A DNA stretch of 64,000 nucleotides from Montifringilla adamsi (GCA_017590115.1 JAGGNK010008670.1:1798001-1862000); one strand, 5' to 3'; counted from the first letter of the stretch, positions 35,751 through 48,405 are shown. The notes: a model not told the origin generated them from the letters alone. A program made the numbers and translations.

Positions 35751-37359
35751 GCTGGGTTATCCTGCCAAGGGTGCCGGCAGGTGCCTGCGAACATCCCGGC
35801 TCCAAGGGGATGAGTGGGAAGGAGCCGGAGCTGCAGCGCAGTGTTTCAGCGGGAGGAGAGGGCGTTTGGGGTGATTTCAGACTGATAAGGGACCCCCAGG
35901 TGTCAGGTGAGGGGTCTGCAGAAAGGAGAGACAGGGATGGACAGGAATTCACAAGACTTAATCTGAAATCCTGTGGAATACAGCACGACCCTGCCAATCA
36001 TGAGGCTCAGCTTTGTGTAGTTGATTCTGTCCCAGAGATAAAAAAGCTTAACGTAGTGTCCTGCTCGCTCCCAAACATCTACTTCAGAATATAACTTTGC
36101 GGTTTAAGTGAGGAATAAAAGTGTCAGAAATGCTTTTTCCCCGATTTTCCCTCGGAGCAGCCGGATTCCAGGCACCATCTCCCTCACTAGACAAAGTGTC
36201 GCTGTTCTGGCACCCACCGGTGCCTTCCGACCACAAAGGAATGCAAACCTTTTCAGAGCCAGATGTAACAGCTGGAGTTAAAGTTGTTCTTTTCCTGTTT
36301 GAACACATTTTAACGATGCTTTAAAACTGCTCTTTCCACGGCGAGCACCTTTAAAGGGCGCTTGCACAAGCAGGGCTGCGCAGGTGACAAAGGGGCCATC
36401 AGGATGTGACGCTTTCATTCCCAACCCAGCAGTGCCTCTTTCTGCCGCTGCTATTTTTATGGATGTTGACTGTGGAACTGATGCTTGCTTAGCCTTTGAT
36501 ATTAAAATAATCACGTACAAAGGGTTTGTTCAAAATTTACAGATGGTTGTGTCCCTTTCTAGCCCGGAGCAGGGCTCTGCCTGTCCCGGAGCTCTGTGTT
36601 GTGTCTGGGCACCACTCGGCGTGGTGAAATTCCTGAGCGGGCAGAGCTTGAAATGGCCAGAGTGGCTTTGCCAGCGATGGGTGGGTGGGTGTCACCCAGT
36701 CCCCTAAAAATCTTGGCAAAAGCATTTTGGGTTATAAGGGCACTTGCTCTGGTGCCTTGTGCAGGCTGCCCTAGAGCAGAGAGAGGCTGGCCAGAGTTGC
36801 AGAATAAAGCAGGGATGGATTCAAAGGATCTCCTCCATGGATGCACCTTGGGCAGCACAAGAGCCCAGCCAGGGCTGCAGCCAAGATGAACCCAAATGGT
36901 CCCAAAATGCACGAGCGCTCCTGGGGTCTCTCCCTGGGATCAGCTCTGCTCCATGTGCACATTGCAGTTCAGTGTCCAATTCCAGCTCAGCCCCTGCACT
37001 CCCATCCTGCTTGTTTTTCTCTCTGCAGCCCACGGGGTTTGTGCTCCTGGGCTGAGATTTGGATCATTTGTCCTTGGTGCCCAGCTGGAGCAGGAATTGT
37101 TTTGTCTCCCTGCTCTGTGCACAGAGCTCACCATGCCCTGATGTGAAGCTCAGAACTGCACACTAAAGCAGCACAGAACCTGAAACATAGAAAAGCTAAA
37201 CCTGAGGCATCAGCTCCACACACCAGTTTAATTTTGGGTATTTATTCCAGGGGCTGAACATCCCAGAGAGGAGTTTACAAAAAGCTGTCCCACAGTCTCA
37301 TTAGCACCCTGATGAGCTGCTGCTGCCCTGCTTCTGATGGGCACAGAATTCCTGAACCT
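35751..37359. other. Intergenic, no gene recognised
   Basis: Sequence on the OTOL1 side of the CpG island. No conserved coding frame or RNA gene was seen; several short overlapping frames on both strands lack domain resemblance. Confidence 0.5.
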
Positions 37360-37775
37360 TGGAATCATTTTGCTTGGAAAAGATCTCCAAGATCACTGAG
37401 TCCAAGTGTTCCCAAAGCCACCACTAAGCCCTGTCCCCAAATGCCACATCCCCACAGCTTTTAAATCCCTCCAGGGATGGGGACTCCAATAGTCCTTGGG
37501 GGTCCCCAAGACCAAGGGACTTGGGCAGCTGTGCCAGGGCTGGACAGCCCTTTCCAGGAAGGAATTGTTCTCAAAATCCCAACTGAGCCTCTCCTGGCAC
37601 AACCTGAGGCTGTTCCCTCATCCCTGGGAGCACAGCCCAACCCCCCGGCTGTCCCCTCCTGGCAGGAGCTGTGCAGAGACACAAGGTTCCCCCTGATCCC
37701 CCTTTGCTCCAGGCTGAGCCCCTTCCCAGCTCCCTCAGCCCCTCCTGGGGCTCCAGACCCTTCACCCCCAGGTGA
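37360..37775 (-). mobile_element. CR1 LINE fragment, antisense, ~415 bp
   Basis: Reverse-complement CR1 blocks in order: AAAGATCTCCAAGATCACTG, CCACTAAGCCCTGTCCCCAA, CCTCCAGGGATGGGGACTCC, a wrongly spaced GGGCAGCTGTGCCAGGGCTG, and CCAGGCTGAGCCCCTTCCCA. It is among the longest CR1 pieces in the window. Confidence 0.8.
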
Positions 37776-38861
37776 ACTCAGCAGTGGCAGCAGAGGAAGG
37801 TTCCGTGCTGTGTAAATGCCTCGGTTTGCCTTTGGCACACTCTGGCTTATTAAACGGAGAAGGATTTCCCTCACAATAAATTTCAGATTTTCTGATAGTG
37901 GAGTTTTGTTTGCCTTGAGACAAGACAGGGCTGAGGGGCCCTGCCAGGACCTGCTGGTGTTTCCAGAGGGAAGAACCTCCCGAGCCAGAACTGACTGAAT
38001 TCAGGATGAACAGCTCTGTTCTCAGAAGTAGGACAGGGTTTAATCGAAAGGAGGCTGTGGTTTGATTTATCAGGCCCTGCTGCTGATAGGCTCTGCTTCC
38101 TCCTGAGCTTCCTGCTCCTGCTGCTTCCTTCCCTGACTCAGGAGAAGCCTCTGGCTTGTCCTCTGCAAGGAATGAAAAGCAAATTAACAAAACAGGGGGG
38201 AAAAAAAAAAAGAGGTGAAGAATTAACTTTTGAATTAACTTTTCTATTAGTGAAAGGTTTGAAAAGGAGAGACTTCATGTGGATAAATAAATTTATTTAT
38301 AAACCTAATCCTTGCTGCAGGCTGACCCTTCTGCACCGAGCAAAGGAGCCCCAAAACCTCCCAATGCCTTAAAATCAGGCCTATAAAATAAAAGACGAGG
38401 AACACAACTGCATTTAATTGCCAACTTCCTCAGGGTTACCATCCTCCTGCACCAGACCTGCTTGAACCTCAGCCTTCCCTAAAAGCCCTGTGCTTGTCAT
38501 GGTAAAAATCAGACCAAGTTACCTGCATAAAGTAGATAAAAATACGGGAGTTTGTTTCCTTGTCTCCCCAGGGGCTGCAGCTCTGGAAGATCTGATCCCT
38601 TTTTGGTCTGGCCCCTGGGGATTTGTGTTAATTATTTCTGGGGATTCCAGCGTGGCTTTGGCTCCTGCAGGAAACGTCCAGCTCAGCCCCTGGAGACAGG
38701 AATAAAATCCCTGCCCTGCTACAAAGGCCAGCATGGCATTTGTAGAGTCTGGGAGTATTTCCTGAGCCTTTGGGCTGTCCCAGCCCTGCAGGAACACTTC
38801 ACAACAGGCCAGGCTCTTCCCAGCCTGGATCACCGCAGGATTTCCCAGAAAATCCAATTTC

Positions 38862-39085
38862 ATAGAATTCCAGAATTCCAGAATGGTTTGCGTTGGAAAA
38901 TCATCTCATTCCACCCCTGCCATGGCAGGGACACCTTCCACTGTCCCAGGCTGCTCCAAGCCCTGTCCAGCCTGGCCTTGGGCACTGCCAGGGATCCAGG
39001 GGCAGCCCCAGCTGCTCTGGGTGCTCTCTCCACCTTCACAGGGAGGAATTTCTCCCTAAAATCTGATCTAAGCCTCCTACCTCAG
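38862..39085 (-). mobile_element. CR1 LINE 3' fragment, antisense
   Basis: It starts with terminal repeats (TAGAATTCCAGAATTCCAGA) and ATGGTTTGCGTTGGAAAATC, then CCACTGTCCCAGGCTGCTCC and AGGCAGCCCC-type blocks, ending near AGGAATTTCTCCCTAAAATC. Confidence 0.82.
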
Positions 39086-40489
39086 CAGACTTGAGGATGT
39101 TCCTGCAAACCCAGCGAAGCAACAACCTGAACTCTTCGTTTTGCAGCAGTGAGAGATCTGGATGTGTCTGTTCAGATTTTGTCTGGCTGGTGAGGCCACC
39201 TTCATTAATGGAAAGGAAACTTCCAGAGTAAACAAGGAAATCTGGCAGAGTTCGCAGAATATTCTGGGCAGGGGTGATGCTCTGGCTAAACCTGAGGTGA
39301 TTGTGTTGCTAATTGTGTTCCCAACTAATTTGGTGTGTGGTGATCCTGTCCACAGTCACCCTCTCCTGACAAATTAGAGAACAACCCTTTTATCTAATGA
39401 CAGGGCAGGCTGGGTAAAGCCATCAGCGCCGTGGGGTGTGGTGACAGCCCTTTGTGGGTGATTGTCTCTCCAGGTGCTCCAGGTGCCACCACAGCTCCTG
39501 TTTTGGGGGCTGGTGGCACTGCTCCGTGGGACACTGGGTCTGACCCTCCCTCGTGCTGTGATTTCCTTGGGGATTTTGTGCCAAAGTCCTGTGGTTCCTG
39601 CTGAGAAATTCTGTTTTATGGCAATTGGGATTATTTATCAGCAGCCTTGGTCTCCTCAATATCGATAAATCAATATCAATATCAATTAATGTTCTGGGTT
39701 AATTGGCCTGCACGTAGCTGGGGGAAGGGCTGGGTGGAATTCTGAGATCAGGAACAAGTGATTAGAAAGTAAAGGAATAATCAGAACAAGGGCTGGGCAG
39801 GATCTCCAGTCCTGGGTGAGTCACGTTTTCACATCTCTGCTTCCTGCTGTGCCCCTTGGCCAATATTAAATTGCTCCAGCCACGCTGGGCTCTGGATGAG
39901 CAAAGTGTGTGATCTGCTGGGATAACTGGGACAACTGGGATAACTGGGATTTGTTCTTGACCTGCAGATCCCAGCGTGCCCATAGTGCCACCCTCACTGG
40001 GATACCAGGTGGGGATCCCCACCCCAGGGCTGGGAATGCCTGGGTTCCCAAGAGTTCCAGAGGAAAATCCAGCTGCTTTGGGAGGTTCAGGAGAAGGCAG
40101 CTGAGTTTGGGGTGCTCTGGGAGGAATCACCCATTGAACACATCCCAGCCTGTGGCAGGAGAAGATTTTCACCTGGAGAGATCAATCCTACTCATTCTAA
40201 CACCAATTCTCCATGGGAAATTTCCTTAAAATGAGGAATTCTTCCCATATCTGGGATTTTTAAAAAAATTTTTTAAAATTTTTTTTGTTTCCCCCTATAT
40301 AGGTTACTGCTCCCAAAGCAAACAGATTTGAGCAGTGCAGGTCTCTCAGAAACTTGCTTTTTGTGTTCAAAAATATTCAATTTTGGGAAGTTATCCCAGG
40401 AAAATGTTTGGTTTGGAGCTTTGTGCTTGTCCTGGTTGGATCAGGGTGGCTCGGGGTGTATGGGGTCGTTAATTCTTAGGGCTGGGATG

Positions 40490-40580
40490 TTGGACCGTGT
40501 GGGATTGTTGGGGTGTCCTGTCCAGGAACTGGACTGGATGATGCCTGTGGGGCCATTCCAGCCAGGATATTCCCTGATTT
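40490..40580 (+). mobile_element. CR1 3'-end remnant
   Basis: GATTGTTGGGGTGTCCTGTC, then CAGGAACTGGACTGGATGAT and CCATTCCAGCCAGGATATTC match the last ~80 bp of the CR1 type also seen at 49150-49446. Confidence 0.6.
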
Positions 40581-40963
40581 TTGTACTTCAGCTGCAAACC
40601 CGTCCCTGGCCGAGCTGTTGGGAGCTCCTGGAGCTCCCTCTTGTGCCGAGCCTCACCTGGAGCAGCAATTTCTAAATTTTCCTAAAACCTCCTGGGTTTT
40701 CCTTCTCCATCCCACTCCTGCCCTCCCATCCCTGCTCCACCTGCCAGCCTGGAACCCCTTCTGTTGTGCCCCATTCCAGCACCAGGTGACATCTGGCACA
40801 GCTGTCACCTCCATGGAACCGGAGGAATCCTTCCCACCTCAGCTCTTTTTGCTCCTTCTCCCTTTCCAAGGGAAAAACGAGAGCTGGAAATGAAAAATGA
40901 GAGCTGGAAATGAAAAATAAGAGCTGGAAATGAAGTCACTCGCTCCTGGTCTAATCCTGGTGG

Positions 40964-41015
40964 GATTCCTGGTGGAATTCCTGGTAGGATTCCTGGTGGG
41001 ATTCCTGGTGGGATG
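40964..41015 (+). repeat. 15-bp tandem repeat (ATTCCTGGTGGGATT)
   Basis: Four near-identical units of ATTCCTGGTGG(G/A), directly before a CR1-like terminus. Confidence 0.85.
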
Positions 41016-41017
41016 TC

Positions 41018-41080
41018 CTGTGCAGAGCCAGCAGTTGGACTTTAATGATCTGCTCCAACTCAGGATATTCAATTATTTGA
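41018..41080 (+). mobile_element. Possible CR1 3'-end remnant
   Basis: GAGCCAGCAGTTGGACTTTA, then ATGATCTGCTCCAACTCAGG and ATATTCAATTATT resemble a CR1 tail. Short and degenerate. Confidence 0.45.
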
Positions 41081-43261
41081 GTCAGGAGATCTAAAAAATA
41101 CAATATGTTTTGCCATTATTTATAACTTATTACTGTTTTACATCCCCCTATTTATTTTTTGGAGATCTTTTGCTGCCTCTGCTGCTTCTGGGTGAGTTGC
41201 AGAGCAGGTGGAGAGTTTCAGGCATCTCTTCCACAGAAATCAGTGGGAATCTTCCCTCTGATTTTTGTGCAAATCCAAAGCTCTTGCAGTGAGTTTGTAG
41301 ATCAGAAAAAAAATATAAATTCTCACTCTCCTTTGCTTTTTAATTCCCTAAATACCATAAGCCCCCCGAATTCTTTGAGTCCAGCACACAGACAGTTTTA
41401 TTCCCAGATTTTTGCTTCCTGCTGTGATTTGAAGGTGCTGCAGCACTCTGCCCTGTGCTGGAACCCTGGATTTTATTACACAGCCCAGATTAGCCAGACC
41501 CAAGAAGAATTTGGGTGAAAGGAAACCAGAGCTTTCCATTTCCTTATTCCCAAGGAGTGTTGCAACACGTGCTAGGCTGAAATCACCTGCAAAGGGAACT
41601 CTGTGCCACAGGAACGGGGCAGGATCCTCTCCTGAATTAAATCTCTGAGCCCTCTGTCTCATAAAATGCTGATTAACGCGGGGAGCTGGATGCTGAATGG
41701 ATTTGCCAGGATTAAATGGTGATTCCAGAGGCTTTGCTGGGGCTGGGGGAGAGAATGACAGCCCTGCCCCAAAGGAACCTCCAGCCTGGAATTCCAGCCC
41801 CCCTCATTCCCGACCACTCATTTTCCCTGGAATCTGGCACTGGCCACAACAAGCCCAAAAAGCAAAGCCAGGGCTCTTGAGGACGGCTTTGTTTCCCAAA
41901 CGCACAAGGAAAACAACATTCCCAGGAACAAAAAGGTGTCCATGACATCCCGGGGCCGCCTCACAAAGGAAACCCCCCCGGTGAAAAGGGGAGCCAGGGA
42001 ATTTTATCCCTTTTTCCTTTGGCTGGCTCCAGTTTCCAGAGGAGACAATGGATGCTTTTCTCAGCCCAGACCTCCCGACAAAGGAAATCCTGGGGCAGGG
42101 TTTGGGATAACACCTGGGGGGAATATGTTTTACATCCCAAAAGGCTCTAAAACCCAGCGCCGGTGTAGGAGTTGAGCCCAGAATAATTCCTGAGCTGTAA
42201 TTCTGGTGTCTCCCATAAATAACTGCGTGTTTCTGGTGATCTAAATCTGCATTTCGGGACTCTCAGAGGGATTGACTCCTGAAGGTTCTCAAACAACTCC
42301 CCAAATGGTTATTTTTGGGAAACAGAAGCTTTTGGATCTCCTAGCCAGTAAATTTAAAGGGTAATAAATCCCTATTAAGGTGCAACTGCAGATTTAGGGG
42401 ATTTGGACCAACATTTGGTGGAGGGGTTGTGGGATGCCCTGGCACACACTGATGCAGGTTTTCCCCATCTCATCTTCCCCCTGATATCTGAATTTTAGTA
42501 GCAGAAAATGTAACGAGACTGAATTTACAGGGAGATCATTTTATTCCTCTGAATCCAGTGGAAATCCCTATGGAGGGGGATATTTTCTCTAGTATGTATT
42601 TTATATTTTCTATGTGTTTTCTCTAGTCAAGCATTTAAAATCCTACATGAACATTTACTCTTTTTCTATGTAAATGAAATAATTTTTACCCCATGCAGTA
42701 TTTAAAGTTCTCATCACAAATGAATCCCCTCTACCCCCAAATTTAAGCTGAAAATAGAGCAACTACAAAGGCAAAACGCAAAGATTATTTTCTCGTTAGT
42801 TTTCAGGTTCATTTCTCTCAAGCATTTAATTCACAATTTGATCATTTAGGGAAAAAAAAAAAAGAAGCAGATTACCATGCAAATTTGCTCTTAGTAAAGG
42901 GAATTTAATATGTGTTGCTCTCATGATCCCACAGAACTTTTTTATTTTCCCTTTACCCTTTTCCACACTCCCAACTCAGGGAGGGGATTGTGATGCCAAA
43001 AATCTGCATTTTAAATACAGAGTGAAACCTGGACCTTGCAGAAATAAATGGACAAACTCCACTGCAGAAATAAACGGACCTTGCTTAAAAAAAAAAAAAG
43101 GCAAAATTCCTTCTCCTTTGAGTCCTCAAATGTCAAAACTCTCCTCAAAACTGTCCAGACAAATTCCTGCTGAGTCTGGTGGTACCCAATGAGACAAAAG
43201 AGGAGCATCCCTAAAATCCCTAAAAATCTTTGGGTTAGAGCCAAAACACCCCGGCAGCATC

Positions 43262-44108
43262 CCAGGGTTTGAGGGAAGGGTTGGATTTCTGGGATTTCAG
43301 TGTCCCCTTGCTCCTTGCAGGGACTTTGCCAATCCCAGGGTTTGAGGGAAGGGTTGGATTTCTGGGATTTCAGTGTCCCCTTGCTCCTTGCAGGGACTTT
43401 GCCAATCTCAGGCTTTAAGGGAAGGGTTGGATTTCTGGGATTTTCCTGGGATTTCAGTGTTCCTGTGGTCCTTGCAGGGACTTTGCCAATCCCAGGGTTT
43501 GAGGGAAGGGTTGGATTTCTGGGATTTCAGTGTCCCTGTGCTCCTTGCAGGGGATTTTGCCAGTCCCAGGGTTGGATTTCTGGGATTCCACCTCACTCCT
43601 TGCAGGGACTTTGCCAATGCCAGTGTTTGAGGGAAGGGTTGGATTTCTGGGATTTTCCTGGGATTTCAGTGTCCCTGTGCTCCTTGCAGGGACTTTGCCA
43701 ATCCCAGGGTTGGATTTCTGGGATTTCAGTGTCCTCCTGCTCCTTGTTGCCAATCCCAGGGCTGGATTTCTGGGATTTCAGTGTCCCTGTGCTCCTTGCA
43801 GGGACTTTGCCAATGCCAGGGTTTGAGGGAAGGGTTCGATTTTTGGGATTTCAGTGTCCCTGTGCTCCTTGAAAGGACTTTGCCAATCCCAGGGTTTCAA
43901 TGAAGGGGTGGATTTCTGGGATTTCAGTGTCCCTGTGCTCCTTGAAAGGACTTTGCCAATGCCAGGGTTTGAGGGAAGGGTTGGATTTCTGGGATTTCAG
44001 TGTCCCTGTGCTTCTTGCAGGGATTTTGCCAATGCCAGGGTTTGAGGGAAGGGTTGGATTTCTGGGATTTCAGTGTCCCCTCGCTCCTTGCAGGGACTTT
44101 GCCCATCC
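43262..44108 (+). repeat. Minisatellite, about 12 units of ~73 bp
   Basis: Each full unit contains GGGTTTGAGGGAAGGGTTGG, ATTTCTGGGATTTCAGTGTC, CCTGTGCTCCTTGCAGGGAC and TTTGCCAATCCCA. Three length classes occur: about 73 bp, about 85 bp with an extra ATTTTCCTGGG (units near 43430 and 43640), and short units of about 52-60 bp lacking the GAGGGAAGG part (near 43560, 43700 and 43750). Open frames of up to 190 codons are repeat translations. Confidence 0.95.
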
Positions 44109-46513
44109 CCCCGTCCCCCCTGCAGGCTCTCATTGGCCACAGCAGCAACTGGGACGAAATAAAACTGATTTTCTCCCAAAATAAATTCCCTTTTTCCAGG
44201 TGCCATGGAGGGGGGGTCCTCCTGGGAGCAGGACTGTTTATAAGGTAGGAGAGAGTAGTAAAATTTAAGATAATGGGATTTGTCTGCAGAAAAATTTGTC
44301 TGTCTATAATCAATGTGTAACTGCATGGGGATTAGGATTTTTCTTTCCTCACACATCTAAGAACTAGAAATAATTAAATAAGATAAAGTGCAGTCATCTC
44401 CCTGATATTTAAAACTGATGGATTTGGGTTAAATTCCGGTTGTCAAATAGAATATCTAGCATTTTAGAGAGCACACACACTAAAAAAAGTGTATTACTAC
44501 CATTTTATTATGGGAAATATATTAATAATTAGTAGATATTCAGAACCAATTAAATGTGGATTAATTTATGAATTATATGGCACTGCAGCAAATTTTAATT
44601 CTTCCTATTTTGTGTCCTGTGAATTATAATTTTAGTGGGGATGATTTTATATTCAGTGGTGGTGAATTAATGCAATGAAAAAGCTCAAAATTTCAGCTTT
44701 ATTTAAGTGCATTTATTTACAATCAGAGACTGGTTTGGGTTGGAAGAGACCTTAAAGATCTTCTTGTTCCTACCCCCGGCATGTAAAAAAGAAATCCTAA
44801 TAATTATTTAAGAATAATTAATATAGGAACAGTCTTGCCCATTAAAATGCAAATCTGTTTAGTGATTCCTTGCTCTGAGGATTTGATTTTTTCAGGGTGC
44901 TGAGGTATAATTTGCTTATTAATTATGTTTTTCCAGTGTTTGACAGCAATCCATCAGTCTGGCTGCAGGACTGGAGAGTGGCTGGGTTTGGGGCTTGTGG
45001 TGTGTGAGGAAAAGTCAGGAATGGTTTGGATTTGAGAGCTGATTTAGGATTTCCCCATAAAGTTATTAAATCCCTAAAGCCCCTGGGGGGTTTTGTGTGT
45101 AAATAATGGGTTTATTTACTGATCTCCAGCTGCTACAGGATGCACTGAGATATAAACCCAGTGCTGCACTGAGGAGATTGTTCAAAAGGAGAAACTGGGG
45201 TTTTTTTCCCTTTTTCCAGATGATCCTTTTTCTGCTTTTTCCTCCTTTTTTTTCCCCTCCTTTTTCTGTATGGCTGCAGCTGCAGGCTCTGGCTGCTCCC
45301 TGCCTGCCCGTGCTGAGCATCTCCTTCCACACCAACTTCCCAGGAAAACTCTTCATGGTAAGGGAAAAAAAATCCCAGCCTTGGACCAAAATCTGGCCGT
45401 GGAATCCCATTCTAATTAAACACACTCATGGAAAAGGGATAATTTATCCTTATGGATTGAATGGTCCCAGTGGGAAACTGCTGAGTTTTATTTTCTTTTT
45501 TGTTAGGGGTGGGATTAAATGTGTGAGATGGTATTTTTGGTTTGGATTTAGGTGTTTATTAGTTTTATTTAGATTATAGTTTCACAAATTGTGAGTTTTA
45601 TAGTATTTTACTCTAACAAATTAAAAATGGAGTTGTATCTTTCTTTTTATATGTTTTTTTTTTAAAGGATAAACTGTTTAATTAAGAAATGACACAAATT
45701 ATTTTTATTTTTAATTTAATAACTACTTGTGGCTTGTAATGTGGATTTTTTATTTAATTATACAATACTACTTAAATTAATGAAGAAGAAGGTGAAGAAG
45801 AAGGATTAGCCTCTGATTTAAAATCTTTATCTTGTTTTATATATATTATTATATTCTAAAACTTTAAACTTTAATTTTTTCTACTATATGATCTTACACA
45901 CTTTTATTTAAACCACACATTTATAATCTTAGTTTTATCATTTAATTTTGGAAGTTTTTTTCTACAGCCTCAGGTCAAATGCAGTGTTCTCTTGGGGGTC
46001 AGTGCTAAATTCTAAAATCCTCAGCAGATTCCAACATCCAGCAGTGACCACTGGGGGTTTTATGTGGGGAATCAATTTTCCATTAAATGATTTTGGTTTT
46101 TTGAAAATGGTGAGGGAAAAAATGAAAAAAATCACTCTTTCCTCTAAAAGGGACTTGTTAAAGATGGAAAGGTCCTGCTGCAGCCCCAAATGCCTGGTGT
46201 GGAGCTGGATCTCCTCCTGCCCTCTGGCTGACAGGGTTGGGGGGGTCTCTCCTGGAAGTTTCCCATGCTGTGGAATTCTGTGGCTCCTCAGGAAGGTTGG
46301 GTTTCAGCTCCAGCAAGAAAGGGGCTCTGTTCCATCTGTATTTACAGGGGGACCTTGCTTTAAAAAAGGAACAAAAGTGCTTTTTGTGACGGGTCACCTG
46401 AGAGGCAGCACCTGGCCTACAGGAAAAATCGGGGCCTTCTGCCTTTGTCCTTTCTCCCTGGGTCAGCTGAATCAACACTTGAAAAACAAAAAGAGCAGAT
46501 GTGAAAGGTTACA
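44109..46513. other. Intergenic, AT-rich, no gene recognised
   Basis: AT-rich sequence between the minisatellite and the duplicated A-rich block. Apart from a CR1 terminus at 44728-44785 and poly-A/T runs at 45650-45720, nothing was recognised. Confidence 0.5.
44728..44785 (-). mobile_element. CR1 3'-end remnant, antisense
   Basis: CTGGTTTGGGTTGGAAGAGA followed by CCTTAAAGATCTTCTTGTTC and CCCCCGGCATG is the reverse complement of a CR1 tail. Confidence 0.6.
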
Positions 46514-46766
46514 CTAAAAAATCCAGAAAATCAGGCAGATATTAAAAAAAAAAAAAATCAAGATAGAAATTTCGGTACACTTGATAGTTTTGATTCCAAA
46601 GTACCTGAGTTTGGAAAACTTGATATTTCATTTTGTCTCCATGGAAAATCCAGAAAATCAGGCAGAAATGAAAAAAAAAATCAAAATAAAAATGTTGGTA
46701 TACTTGATACTTTTGATTCCAAAGTACCTGAGTTTGGAAAACTTGATATTTCATTTTGTCTCCATG
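46514..46766. repeat. Tandem duplication, ~128-bp unit x 2
   Basis: AAATCCAGAAAATCAGGCAG, an A-run, GATTCCAAAGTACCTGAGTT and TGATATTTCATTTTGTCTCC occur twice in the same order and orientation, with few substitutions. Confidence 0.9.
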
Positions 46767-46929
46767 TTTTCTTTTAGAGAAAAGCTTTTTATTGTGTGAT
46801 TGTGTTGGACTCTGAAATCGTTATGGAATTCTCTCCATATCCTTCCAGGACCAAAGGGGGGTTACAAGAGAGCTGGAGAGAAACTAAAGGAATGGAGTGA
46901 TGGGAATGACCTGGAGTTGAAGAAGGACA

Positions 46930-47118
46930 TGGTTGGGTGGGATTTTGGGAAGGAATTCCTCCCTGGAGGGGCTGGGTTGGATTCCCAGAGCAGCTGTGGC
47001 TGCCTCTGGATCCCTGCCAGTGTCCCAGACCAGGCTGGATGGGGTTTGGAGCACCTGGGACAGTGGAAGGTGTCCCAGGGATGGAACAGGATGGGATTTA
47101 AGGTCCCTTCGACCCAAG
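46930..47118 (+). mobile_element. CR1 LINE 3' fragment, sense orientation
   Basis: GGGAAGGAATTCCTCCCTGG, CAGAGCAGCTGTGGCTGCCT, CACCTGGGACAGTGGAAGGT and TTTAAGGTCCCTTCGACCCA are CR1 blocks in sense order; the terminal octamers are missing. Confidence 0.78.
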
Positions 47119-47299
47119 CTGGCCTTGAGCATCTCCTGGCACAGGGCAGGAACAGCTCCTCAGGGAAAGCAGAGCCAGGGCCTCACCCTGGCATTGTCCT
47201 GGCTTTGGGGAAGTACAGGAGAAACAGATCCTCCAGCCAGGGAATAATGTGCCCTGACTCCGTGATTCAGAATGCTGAGCAATTGCTTTATTAAAACCA

Positions 47300-48405
47300 T
47301 ACTATATTACACTAATACTGTATTATAACTAAAGTGTGGAACCCAGGGCACAGGGAATATTTCTCTGTCTGCTCTGGAGTGCCCTGACCCCCAGGGGAGC
47401 ACTGACATTGACCCTCATTCATGAAGAAAGTTTCCTAGACTTCAAGATAGACTGGAATCCACAAAAGTGTGAAATAGGTTATAGAGACTTGGTGAGAAAT
47501 TCAAATTTCGGATTTTTAATATGCTGTGGATGGAAGCAAGATGGAGGGCACAGGGTGCTGTCCTGGGTTTCTTCTTCATGCTTCTCCTTCCTTCTTCTTC
47601 ATGGGTTTGGGTGGCATTTTGTAATTAAACAGAAAATCCGCATTGCAGGGTCTTTGAGATCAATTATTAAGTTAAAAGAAAAAATAATCCAAGTGTCAGT
47701 TCTTAATTAAATAATTTAGATTTAAAACATCTTGTAACAAAAAATTGCTACCTATTTTGCGCCTTCTAATAAAAAAACTACCAAACTCACAGTGGTAAAA
47801 CTGTTTTACTAATAAAAAATAATAAACACTGAAATCCAGACATAAACTACCATCTCAAATACCTTCCATCCAAACCTAAAAGAAACAACAACTAATACCC
47901 CAACACTAGATACGATATGATATGATACAATACGATACGATACCATACGATGCGATACAATACGATATGATACGATACGATACGATACGATACGATATGA
48001 TACGATACTAAAAGATACGAAATAAACACTGAAATCCAGACATAAACTACCATCTCAAATACCTTCCATCCAAACCCAAAAGAAACAACAACTAATACCC
48101 CAACACTACATACGATATGATACGATACGATACGATACGATACGATATGATACGATACTAAAAGATACGAAAAGATATTAAAGAAAAACCCGTGACTGTC
48201 TGAGACAGCCAGGACATAGTTTGAGTGGCTAAACACTCAAAACAGCTTTCACCGCTGTCCAATTAACCAAATCACTGTGGGTAAACAATCTCCATAACAC
48301 ATTCCACGTGTGCAAAAACAGCGAATAGAGCTCAGAATTGTTTTCTCTTCTTCTCTGAGGTTCTCACTGCCTACCCCAGGAAAAATCCTTGGGAAACTTG
48401 TGCCT
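47300..48405. mobile_element. LTR-like block (probable solo LTR of an avian endogenous retrovirus)
   Basis: This ~1.1-kb block resembles, from memory, a long terminal repeat common in passerine genomes. Recognisable blocks are CTGACCCCCAGGGGAGCACT, GTGAAATAGGTTATAGAGAC, GGTCTTTGAGATCAATTATT, TAACCAAATCACTGTGGGTA and CTTCTTCTCTGAGGTTCTCA. No gag, pol or env coding sequence was seen on either side, so a solo LTR fits best. Its middle holds a 200-bp tandem duplication with an expanded GATAC pentamer. Exact ends, target-site duplication and family name were not established. It stops about 90 bp before the OTOL1 start codon. Confidence 0.55.
47821..48178. repeat. Two ~200-bp tandem units, each ending in a (GATAC)n pentanucleotide tract
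   Basis: AATAAACACTGAAATCCAGA and the next ~90 bp occur at 47821 and again at 48021. Each copy is followed by TACGA/TATGA pentamers (about 47915-48017 and 48112-48178), longer and more varied in the first copy. Nested inside the LTR-like block. Confidence 0.93.

Larger units (their letters stand above)
39086..43261. other. Intergenic, no gene recognised
   Basis: It contains two weak CR1 termini (40490-40580, 41018-41080) and small tandem repeats: GATAACTGGG units near 39920-39950, GAGCTGGAAATGAAAAAT units at 40885-40934 and ATTCCTGGTGGG units at 40964-41015. An (ATCAAT)n run lies near 39665. No coding gene seen. Confidence 0.5.

Noticed and set aside
35114..36094. 326-codon frame and overlapping frames on both strands near 35-36 kb
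   Set aside because: CpG-island and GC-minisatellite composition removes stops; no domain or splice-consistent coding structure.
43300..43872. 190-codon plus-strand frame
   Set aside because: It lies entirely in the 73-bp minisatellite and repeats the same short peptide in shifting frames.
47300..48405. Complete endogenous retrovirus
   Set aside because: No gag, pol or env coding sequence was found beside the LTR-like block and no second LTR was seen in the window.
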